A stretch of DNA of 64,000 nucleotides from Bacteroidetes bacterium HLUCCA01 (GTDB lineage Bacteria; Bacteroidota; Rhodothermia; Balneolales; HLUCCA01): the NCBI GenBank assembly GCA_001314545.1, contig LIHN01000004.1, positions 223,682 through 287,681 of the forward strand, read 5' to 3'. The notes under the pieces are model-generated. The model worked only from the letters and a program-made list of their open reading frames with translations, had not been told where the DNA came from and searched no databases. The position numbers and the translations under genes were made by a program. Positions 47,857 through 55,919 of this stretch are shown here, one piece after another; positions within the stretch are counted from its first letter, which is position 1; each line of letters begins with the position of its first letter.

Positions 47857-49823
47857 TGTCCTATTTCCAAGAAATATCACGAGATCGCTTACTACAGTCC
47901 TGCCTCCATGCAGCTACAGATCAGTTAAAACTGGATAAGGCCTCCCAGCAAGAGGTTTTTCTTCATAGGTTTAATCTGAATTTCCCGGCACTTCTGGATG
48001 AATTATATAAGCTATATGCCGACCAGCTGGATTTTGCCGTACACCTTCAGAACCTGGCCCGCACATTAGCTACATCATGGAATGGTCGACCAGGATGGTT
48101 GCGAAAAGATGATGCAGCTGATGAAAAAAACCCGGATTGGTTCACCGATTCCAATATGGTGGGCGCGGTGTGTTATGTAGATTTGTTTGCAGAGGACTTA
48201 AATGGACTAGAGGAGCGAATTTCCTATCTGGAACAGCTAGGGGTTACCTATCTGCACCTTATGCCCTTATTTGACGTACCCGAGCCCGAAAACGACGGGG
48301 GCTACGCCGTAAGTAGTTACAGAAAAGTGAACCCACGGCTGGGTACCATGAAACAGTTGACCCGACTGGCGCAAAAAATGCGCAAAAAAGGTATATCGCT
48401 TGTGCTGGATTTCATCAATAATCATACATCAAACGACCACGAGTGGGCTCAGAAAGCACTTGCCGGGGACAGCCGGTATCAACAGTTCTATTATTTGTTC
48501 CCCGACCGAACCATTCCGGATCAGTTTGAACAAAATCTCAGGGAAATTTTTCCGGAAGTAAGAAGGGGTAACTTTACCTGGAATGAAACCTTAAAAAAAT
48601 GGGTATGGACAACATTCCACAGCTATCAGTGGGACCTTAACTACCGCAATCCAGACGTATTTACAGCGATGACAGGAGAGATGCTGGGTCTGGCCAATGT
48701 AGGAGTACGGTTCCTCAGACTCGATGCTGTACCATTTACATGGAAACAGATGGGCACGCCTTGTGAAAACCTCCCGCAGGCCCACGTAATTGTCCGATCG
48801 CTTAATCTTTGCGCACGTATTGCGGCGCCCGGTTTACTGTTCAAATCAGAAGCCATTGTGCACCCCGATGACGTTATAAAATATGTTGACCCCAACAAGT
48901 GTCAGGTATCGTATAATCCTACCTTCATGGCCTTGCTGTGGGAATCCCTGGCTACACGTGAAATCAAACTGCTGCGTGAGTCCATCCTGCATCGCTTTCG
49001 CTTACCTGCCGGGACGGCCTGGGTTAATTACGTTCGGAGTCACGATGACATCGGGTGGACGTTCAGTGACGACGATGCCATGCAAATCGGAATACATGGA
49101 GATAATCATCGCCGGTTTCTAAATCGCTTTTACAGCGGAGAATTCCCGGGTTCATTTGCCCGGGGCCGAACATTTCAGTTTAATCCTTCTAACGGTGATA
49201 TGCGGATATGTGGTACCACGGCCTCGTTGGCAGGAGTGGAGGAAGCCTTCGAAACTGACGATTATGGCAGAATGCACGATGCCATCGCCCGCATTATACT
49301 GCTCTATGGAATGACGATGTGCATCGGCGGTTTGCCACTCATATATCTAGGTGACGAAGTAGGTCTATGCAATGATTATACGTACACCGAGAATCCTGCC
49401 AAGCAATATGACTCCCGCTGGGTCCACAGGCCTGCAACGAACTGGGAGCTCAACGAGAAAATTATGGCTGGCAAGAAACCTGAGTACGTGTTATTTGAAC
49501 AGTTACGAAAACTGATTAACATCCGCAAAAAAACACAAGTTTTCGGCGATAACTTTGTCCACCTTATTGATACAGGTCACGCTTCAGTGCTCGGATTTGT
49601 TAAGACACTGAGCGAAACAGCCAACAGCAATCGTTCGCACGGAGATTCTGCCGTACTTGTACTTGCTAATTTCCGGGAGAAAACCAGTGATGTGATACTT
49701 CCAAATGCCTGGACGGTCACACCACTGCGCGATATGATTTCCGGGAAACGCGTGGCACCAAATGAAAAGATGGTTCTGGCAGCATATCAGCTTTGCTGGC
49801 TTCAGGTGGATACGTCCTCCTGA
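47856..49823 (+). CDS. Amylosucrase (GH13 subfamily 4)
   Basis: Builds linear alpha-1,4-glucan from sucrose and releases fructose, with no nucleotide sugar needed. It has 655 residues. The catalytic residues D290 (LRLDAVPF), E332 (FKSEAIVHPD) and D397 (RSHDDIGW) match Neisseria polysaccharea amylosucrase (286, 328, 393) with a constant +4 offset, and the long stretches around them are near-identical. The surrounding WKQMGTPCENLPQAH and FARGRTFQFNPSNGD are subfamily-specific. No signal peptide, so cytoplasmic. Sucrose hydrolase is the nearest alternative. It is the last gene of the sucrose locus and overlaps fructokinase by one base. Confidence 0.95.
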   Translation: MSYFQEISRDRLLQSCLHAATDQLKLDKASQQEVFLHRFNLNFPALLDELYKLYADQLDFAVHLQNLARTLATSWNGRPGWLRKDDAADEKNPDWFTDSNMVGAVCYVDLFAEDLNGLEERISYLEQLGVTYLHLMPLFDVPEPENDGGYAVSSYRKVNPRLGTMKQLTRLAQKMRKKGISLVLDFINNHTSNDHEWAQKALAGDSRYQQFYYLFPDRTIPDQFEQNLREIFPEVRRGNFTWNETLKKWVWTTFHSYQWDLNYRNPDVFTAMTGEMLGLANVGVRFLRLDAVPFTWKQMGTPCENLPQAHVIVRSLNLCARIAAPGLLFKSEAIVHPDDVIKYVDPNKCQVSYNPTFMALLWESLATREIKLLRESILHRFRLPAGTAWVNYVRSHDDIGWTFSDDDAMQIGIHGDNHRRFLNRFYSGEFPGSFARGRTFQFNPSNGDMRICGTTASLAGVEEAFETDDYGRMHDAIARIILLYGMTMCIGGLPLIYLGDEVGLCNDYTYTENPAKQYDSRWVHRPATNWELNEKIMAGKKPEYVLFEQLRKLINIRKKTQVFGDNFVHLIDTGHASVLGFVKTLSETANSNRSHGDSAVLVLANFREKTSDVILPNAWTVTPLRDMISGKRVAPNEKMVLAAYQLCWLQVDTSS

Positions 49824-49847
49824 CCGATAAGCAGCCTACCCGGCCAC

Positions 49848-52145
49848 CTACAACTGCCGAAGCAACGTAATTTTCATGATGGCCTGCTGGTCGAGGGAGC
49901 GGCGCCGCACGGCCAGCGGGTCGACCGCATCCCCGCGGGTGTCATTCAGCACGATGTACAGAAACGACATGGGCAGGTATTCCCATTGCAGCCGGCTGTT
50001 CAATACATGAAGGTTAGAGCGGGTATTGAACTGGTAGAAGGTAATCCACTGAAACCGTGCATTCAGCGCCACGCGAGTCTCCAGCCCGGTAATGCCGGCA
50101 CGGATGTCATCGTCGCCTGTACCCACATCGCGCAATCGGTTGTAGGTGTAGGTGCCCGTAAGCATGAGCTGGGGCACCGGCGCAACACGGGCTTCCAGGC
50201 TCGCTGAGAACAACCTTCCCCCGAAATAGCCTCCCTCGCGCAGACTGACCTTGCCGGCAATCCGGCGCGAGTAATCGGTGTTGTATTCCAGCTCCTGCAG
50301 CCAGTATTGGTAACGGCCCGGAGCAATGCTGGCGCCCAGGGGACGGAACGGGTTCTCCAGCTGCTGCCAATGTGCTTCTACCGACCATTCCAGCTCGGAG
50401 GCGTCCCGACCAATCAGCGCGACCGGACTGGCCGTTACCACTGCCTCCCGAAAATTCAGGTCATTGTACCGGCGGAAATGTACGGCGTCAACCGAAGGCT
50501 CCAGCTCCTGTATGAAATCCGGAAGCCAGCCGGGCATGGCGGTATGCGTGTACGCCGCACGACTCATCACATAGTTCACATCGTCAATAAATCCGGCCCG
50601 GGGATCGTAGGTTTCCGAAACCGAGGCCAGGGTCAATTCCAGTTGGTTTCGGTTATCACGATATTCCCCGAGCCACACACCCGACCATCCGTCTGCCGGT
50701 GCATTTGCATCCGAATTGCGGGTGTAGGAAAGCATGTAGTGCGATAACAGGGTGTTGGTCATCCGCGAAAATCCATCGGCGGTGAGGGTGAGGTTGGTGT
50801 TGGCGGGCGAGGGGGGCACAAAAAGGCCGGCATCGCCTATGAAGTTGTCGGGCACCGGCGGCACCGGACCTTCGGCATCGTGCCGCAGCGAGGCCATGAT
50901 GCCCAGCCGGTTGGTGGCATTCAGATTCCGGGTATACCGGCCCATGGCAAACCAGGCCGCACCCGATTCCGACCCTTCCGCCTGCCGCATCAGCATGGCA
51001 CCGGCGGTCTGATCGGTACCCCGACGTGTAAATCGAAATCCGCCGTCCAGCGCCACGGGGTTTCCCTGATCGTCCAGGCCGATGCGCCGGGAGAAAAAGG
51101 GCTGAATAAGCTCCCGGGCCGACATCGTGTACAGCTCGTTTCCCTCCAGAAAAAACTGACGCTGTTCGGGGAACTGCACCGAAAACCGGGTCAGGTTCAG
51201 CACCTGTCGGTCGGTATCTACCTGGGCAAAGTCGGTGTTCCAGGTTACATCCAGCACCGAGCGGGTATCCATCGCCCACTTCACCTCGCCGCCGGCCTTG
51301 ATTTCGGGACCACGCCATCCGTCCGATGTTCCGCCCGGGTCACCCTCGACCGCAGTATCCTGCCCGGAGACCAGCAGATAGGGATTTACCTGCACGTTGG
51401 AGGAGGGTGGAGGCGGACGAAGTCCGGTAATCAGCGCGCCATAGTCCATCCGGTAGGGGTTCATGGCCCGGGGCAGGGGCGGCCAGGTAGCCCGTTCGTT
51501 CAACCGGCGGATGATCCGCATGAGTACCACCCGCATTTCGGTGGCGCCCTCTTCGTAACGGATGCTCTTCCAGGGGATGGCTACCTCGGTACTCCAGCCG
51601 TAGTCGCCGATGTGTGAAGCGACTACCCATAAGGTCTGCCATTGCCGGTTGAAGGTGGTGGCATCCAGGGAGAGCAGCTCGCGCTGGGCCCCGTAAGGAT
51701 TGGTTTGAAACACCATGGAATTCCGACCGTCATTCAGGCCGTCCAGGGCAATGCTGAACAGATCATTCTCGAAGTAGTCGAAATCGCGGCGGATGACCGG
51801 AACGCGGATGCCTTCCCGGCCCAGCGTATCGTACATCATCGCACCGAAATACAGGTATTCATCGTCAAACAGTATGCGAACTTCGGTGGGGAGGCTGACG
51901 GGGCCGCCCTGATTGGGCTGAAACCGGGTGAAGGAGGCAATCACTTCGGCGGTCTCCCAGTCCGACTCCCGGAGTCGACCGTCGATGCGGATGGGTTCGG
52001 CCGCCCGGGTGGCGCGTATTTCCGGGAGGCGCTCCGGCGGCGGGAAGATCTCCTGGCTGAACGCAGCGGATGGGTACAGGAAAAAGGCCAACAACACCAG
52101 CAAGGTGAGGGGAGCGGGCAGTTGCACAGCCACCATACTCCGCAT
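49848..52145 (-). CDS. DUF5916 outer-membrane protein with N-terminal CBM9-like domain
   Basis: 765 residues from the ATG at 52145, which directly precedes a signal peptide (PAPLTLLVLLAFFLYPSAAF). Residues about 35-220 resemble a family-9 carbohydrate-binding module (RIDGRLRESDWETAEVIASF, then YFGAMMYD). The rest is the DUF5916 barrel (WNTDFAQVDTDRQVLNLTRF, FPEQRQFFLEGNELY). Family function is unknown; it is often a predicted outer-membrane hydrolase-like or transport protein. It converges on amylosucrase but is not part of that operon. Confidence 0.88.
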   Translation of the reverse strand: MRSMVAVQLPAPLTLLVLLAFFLYPSAAFSQEIFPPPERLPEIRATRAAEPIRIDGRLRESDWETAEVIASFTRFQPNQGGPVSLPTEVRILFDDEYLYFGAMMYDTLGREGIRVPVIRRDFDYFENDLFSIALDGLNDGRNSMVFQTNPYGAQRELLSLDATTFNRQWQTLWVVASHIGDYGWSTEVAIPWKSIRYEEGATEMRVVLMRIIRRLNERATWPPLPRAMNPYRMDYGALITGLRPPPPSSNVQVNPYLLVSGQDTAVEGDPGGTSDGWRGPEIKAGGEVKWAMDTRSVLDVTWNTDFAQVDTDRQVLNLTRFSVQFPEQRQFFLEGNELYTMSARELIQPFFSRRIGLDDQGNPVALDGGFRFTRRGTDQTAGAMLMRQAEGSESGAAWFAMGRYTRNLNATNRLGIMASLRHDAEGPVPPVPDNFIGDAGLFVPPSPANTNLTLTADGFSRMTNTLLSHYMLSYTRNSDANAPADGWSGVWLGEYRDNRNQLELTLASVSETYDPRAGFIDDVNYVMSRAAYTHTAMPGWLPDFIQELEPSVDAVHFRRYNDLNFREAVVTASPVALIGRDASELEWSVEAHWQQLENPFRPLGASIAPGRYQYWLQELEYNTDYSRRIAGKVSLREGGYFGGRLFSASLEARVAPVPQLMLTGTYTYNRLRDVGTGDDDIRAGITGLETRVALNARFQWITFYQFNTRSNLHVLNSRLQWEYLPMSFLYIVLNDTRGDAVDPLAVRRRSLDQQAIMKITLLRQL

Positions 52146-52589
52146 ATCGTGCCCGTAGCGGACTGTTGAAATGCGCGGGTTATCAGGCCGGGTTAATGCA
52201 GTGGTTGGATGAAGCCATCGTCGGGGTATTCGTGCATCATAAGACACAGGGTCACTGCTGCATGGAACGTGCAGCCGCTCGGGGGATGGGTTTTGGCTAA
52301 AAATAAAGGGCACAGCAGGCTGGTTTGTCGCAATAAACCCGCAAATTCTTCACCTCTTGATGTACTATACAGGGAAGAACCAGTCGGACGAAGTAGTGGA
52401 TCGTGCGTATTGATGCGCTGTGGTACCCGCACAAGGGCATCGACTATACCCCCTATAGACCGCTCCCGAGACCATTTCCCCCAAAAGTATTAACATTGCC
52501 ATAACATCGTCACATCGCTAAAAAGCTTACACAGCTCTGGAAAAGCGTTACCACATCCAGTCAGTTCGGTTTTTGATTTATTTTTACAA

Positions 52590-52830
52590 ATCCCTGCAAA
52601 TGACTATATTGTAGTGTACTTGAAATGGTACTACTTAGGGATAAATAATCACTGCTCGATGCTCCCGCAATCGGGAGGACGGCAAATTTTTAAAGGGTAT
52701 TACCTGCTCATTACGCACGCCCGGAGGACGGGTCCCATCTATTGTATTGAGCCTGGTACGTTGAATTATTGAACTCGTATAACTACAACCCGCTCAACGG
52801 GTTAAACACCTATACTATTACCTGAAAACT
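52590..52830 (+). promoter_or_regulatory. Structured leader region upstream of the DUF4914 gene
   Basis: The 685-base gap 52146-52830 is non-coding. Its 3' part holds three hairpins: CTCCCG/CGGGAG (52662-52677), CCCG/CGGG (52720-52732) and AACCCG/CGGGTT (52787-52803), the last 27 bases before the ATG. GGAGGACGG occurs twice (at the first and second hairpins). An imperfect inverted repeat lies near 52610-52640. It could be a long 5' leader; no known riboswitch class was recognised. In 52146-52589 nothing further is seen. Confidence 0.35.
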
Positions 52831-54723
52831 ATGAGTACAGAAACGAAAGAATCTACCAAGCCAACATTTGATTTTAAGCTGCCTGCTGACCTAAAAGCCC
52901 TGATAGATGCAGCACCCAGCGTAACCGTAGCCAGAAATATTGATGACCTTGTAAACCTGTCGGTCAATGGTGAAGAAAGCATCCAGTTTGATGTTTGTTT
53001 CGACCTGCCCGACGGAACCCGCTTTCACGAAGCCACCGTCCACCGGGTAAAAAACGGCATCGCAGCCAATTATGTCGAGCCGTACATGCGTCGCCGCGAT
53101 CCGGATTGTATGGTTATTGCCGATGAATTTCCTACCGATAAAGACACCTACAAAGATCGTTTCGGCAAAGATTTTGACCCCCTCCGTCAGGAGACCTTCG
53201 AATGGATGAAGGGCGAAGACCTGGCCATGTTCTTTTTCAACGCCGGCAAGGAAGGCATGGGGTATCACGCCGTAGCCGTAGTTCCGGCCAATTGCGGTTT
53301 CTTCGCAATGGGACTGGCTTTGCTGCAGGGAATTCTGGATCCTACCGATCTCCCATCCGATTTCAATCCAACGGCTTTTATTTACACCGCACCTCCTTTC
53401 CGTCATACCCACTTTGACGGCAAGCAGGTGGTGGTTCATAACCGCCAGCCCGGCAACTATGAAATGTTCAGCTACAACCTGTATCCCGGTCCCAGTGCCA
53501 AAAAAGGGGTATACGGTATGCTCATCGGCCTGGGCGAAGAAGAAGAGTGGGTAACCGCACACTGCTCGGTGGTAGAGGTAAAAACACCCTATGACAATAT
53601 TGTTACCATCATGCACGAAGGTGCCAGTGGCGGTGGTAAGAGCGAAATGCTCCAGCAGCCACACCGTCTGGCCGATGGTCGACTGGTACTGGGTTCCAAC
53701 CTGTTCAAAGACGACTTCCGGTACCTGAGTCTGGCCAGCACCTGTGAACTTCGTCCGGTTGCTGACGATATGGCCCTGTGTCACCCGAATCTTCAGAAAG
53801 GAGACGGCAAACTCTGGCTGGAAGATGCCGAAGATGGTTGGTTTATCCGGATTGACCATATCACCGAGTACGGAACGGATACGTCCCTGGAAAAACTCAC
53901 AGCACTGCCTCCTAAGCCCTTGCTGTTTCTGAACATCGAGTCCGTACCCGGTGGTCGGGCCATGATTTGGGAGCACATTCAGGATGCGCCTGGAAAACCC
54001 TGCCCGAATCCGCGGGTTATAGTTCCGCGCGACATCGTTCAAGGCATTGTATCCAAGCCGGTAAGTGTAGACGTCCGCAGTATTGGTCTGCGCACCCCAC
54101 CCTGTACGCTGGAGCAGCCCAACTACGGGATTGTAGGACTTATGCACGTACTCCCGCCGGCACTGGCCTGGCTGTGGCGACTGGTGGCACCACGTGGTCA
54201 CGCCAATCCGAGTATCATCCAGACCGATGGTATCAGCAGTGAAGGTGTGGGCAGTTACTGGCCGTTTGCAACCGGTAAAAAAGTCAAGCAGGCCAACCTG
54301 TTGCTCGAGCAGATTGTGCAGACCCCGGAGACGCAGTACATCCTCACACCGAACCAAAATATCGGTGCCTGGAAAGTCGGCTTTATGCCGCAATGGATTG
54401 CCCGCGATTATCTGGCCCGTAAAGGCAACGCACCCTTCCTGCCGGAGCAATTGATTGAGTCCCGCTGTAATGTATTGGGCTATGCCCTGAAATACATGAC
54501 CTTCGAGGGATCTACCATTCCACCATGGTTCCTGCAGGTTGAACTGCAGCGCGAAGTGAAGGAAGAGGGCTTTGATGCCGGTGCAGAAATCCTGCTGGAA
54601 TTCTTCCACCGCATGCTTAACTCCTTCCAGGAAGATGGCCTGAGTCCGCTGGGACAACAGATCATCCAGTGCTGCCTCGACGGCGGAACCGTTGCCGATT
54701 ACGAAAAACTGATGAAAGCGTAA
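52831..54723 (+). CDS. DUF4914 family protein with PEPCK-like P-loop
   Basis: 630 residues, cytoplasmic, no membrane segment. EGASGGGKSE at 263-272 (K270) is a P-loop resembling the kinase-1a motif of ATP-type phosphoenolpyruvate carboxykinase. The family is uncharacterised. Other notable segments are FFNAGKEGMGYHAVAVVPAN, SIGLRTPPC and LWRLVAPRGHANPSI. A kinase or PEPCK-like reaction is plausible but unproven; the canonical PEPCK metal and substrate residues cannot be confidently aligned by eye. The gene is monocistronic, with a structured leader and its own terminator, suggesting specific regulation. Confidence 0.8.
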   Translation: MSTETKESTKPTFDFKLPADLKALIDAAPSVTVARNIDDLVNLSVNGEESIQFDVCFDLPDGTRFHEATVHRVKNGIAANYVEPYMRRRDPDCMVIADEFPTDKDTYKDRFGKDFDPLRQETFEWMKGEDLAMFFFNAGKEGMGYHAVAVVPANCGFFAMGLALLQGILDPTDLPSDFNPTAFIYTAPPFRHTHFDGKQVVVHNRQPGNYEMFSYNLYPGPSAKKGVYGMLIGLGEEEEWVTAHCSVVEVKTPYDNIVTIMHEGASGGGKSEMLQQPHRLADGRLVLGSNLFKDDFRYLSLASTCELRPVADDMALCHPNLQKGDGKLWLEDAEDGWFIRIDHITEYGTDTSLEKLTALPPKPLLFLNIESVPGGRAMIWEHIQDAPGKPCPNPRVIVPRDIVQGIVSKPVSVDVRSIGLRTPPCTLEQPNYGIVGLMHVLPPALAWLWRLVAPRGHANPSIIQTDGISSEGVGSYWPFATGKKVKQANLLLEQIVQTPETQYILTPNQNIGAWKVGFMPQWIARDYLARKGNAPFLPEQLIESRCNVLGYALKYMTFEGSTIPPWFLQVELQREVKEEGFDAGAEILLEFFHRMLNSFQEDGLSPLGQQIIQCCLDGGTVADYEKLMKA

Positions 54724-54766
54724 GTCCTTGCGCTTGCTCTGGCGGTGCCCCGGCACTGCACACTAT

Positions 54767-54817
54767 AACCCGCGATTGGATGCCTGTATACACAGCTTCC
54801 CGTCGCGGGTTTTTTTA
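54767..54817 (+). terminator. Intrinsic terminator after DUF4914
   Basis: AACCCGCGA (54767-54775) pairs with TCGCGGGTT (54803-54811), loop 27 bases, with an eight-T tract ending at 54817. Confidence 0.85.
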
Positions 54818-55002
54818 TTGGCCCGCAGACACGGTGACGTCACCAGACTATGAGCGCCTGCCCGCTGCTCGCCGTGTCGTTGCCTGTCAGGAACCGTTTG
54901 AAAGGGCGATGGGCGCCAGGGTGTGACATTATCACGAACCAATTCAAGGGGCGGTTAAAGGGCAAGATTACGTCACCAGAAACCGGCCTGGATAACCTTG
55001 CC

Positions 55003-55764
55003 CTACTCGTACATTGCATCCCGGTCGAGGGTACAGATTTCAACCATGACCTGTCCAATTTTACGCGTCACATCCCGAAAAAACCGCTCACCTTTGTCCA
55101 CTGAAGCCGATTTCGGGTCGCCAATGCCCGTATCCTCACTCACCTGCGACCATTTCCGTTCGGTCCACAGCCAGCCCTCCGAGAAGGCCCTGATTTTATG
55201 CCGCTTCTCCCGGCCCGCACCCCAGTGCTCCCTCGGCAGCACCAGATCCGGTCTGAGGTGCAGCATCACACTGGTTTCCAGCTCATCCGCATGGTCACCG
55301 GGCGCATCGAAATAAGCCGTCCGGTCCAGCGACTGAAACCAGTTGGAGGTACACAGCAGCATGGCCGGGAATTTCAGACCCAGCTCCCGCAACATGGCCT
55401 TGAAATCGTTGCCTCCATGGCTGTTCAGAATCAGGAGCTTATGGATATGCTGCCGGTTCAGTACCTCAATGACATCGCTCAGAATGGCCATCTGTGTGGA
55501 TGGATTCAAGTTAATGTCGAGGTAGATATCGCTCTGGCCGGTATTCACCCCGAAGGGGATGGTGGGCAGTACGATGACCCGTGCGCCCTCAGACCAGGCA
55601 ATTTCCGCCGCCGCCGCGGCCACATGGTCGGCCTCGATGACATCGGTGCCGTAAGGCAGGTGGTAGTTATGGGCTTCCGTAGCTCCCCAGGGAAGCACGG
55701 CCAGTTCCATATTCGCATCTTTCAGATGCTTCCAGTTGGTTTCAGCGAGAATGTAAGGTCGCAT
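55003..55764 (-). CDS. Creatininase family amidohydrolase
   Basis: 253 residues from the ATG at 55764, chosen because the family begins soon after. Metal-binding segments typical of creatininase/FAPy-deformylase-type proteins are present: LPWGATEAHNYHLPYGTD (E, H, D) and LNSHGGND (H). HADELETSVMLHLRPDLV supplies the later glutamate. The family hydrolyses cyclic amides or formamides (creatinine, FAPy, mycofactocin precursor); the substrate here cannot be told. It stands alone between DUF4914 and the hybrid kinase. Confidence 0.88.
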   Translation of the reverse strand: MRPYILAETNWKHLKDANMELAVLPWGATEAHNYHLPYGTDVIEADHVAAAAAEIAWSEGARVIVLPTIPFGVNTGQSDIYLDINLNPSTQMAILSDVIEVLNRQHIHKLLILNSHGGNDFKAMLRELGLKFPAMLLCTSNWFQSLDRTAYFDAPGDHADELETSVMLHLRPDLVLPREHWGAGREKRHKIRAFSEGWLWTERKWSQVSEDTGIGDPKSASVDKGERFFRDVTRKIGQVMVEICTLDRDAMYE

Positions 55765-55919
55765 AGGCAGACAGTATGTAAGAGGTAAGCGGAAATGTGT
55801 GCGTAAGCAGGAGTGAATGTACTCCAACCGGCGATGATGGTCTACATTAGCATAAAAGAAGAGGGTTATCGGAATGTCTTGATACGTGACGGATTGTACT
55901 CTGAGGCAAATTGAGACGA

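Noticed and set aside
52891..54756. Long antisense frame (621 codons) opposite DUF4914
   Set aside because: The plus strand encodes a recognisable family across the same span; the antisense frame is a composition shadow.
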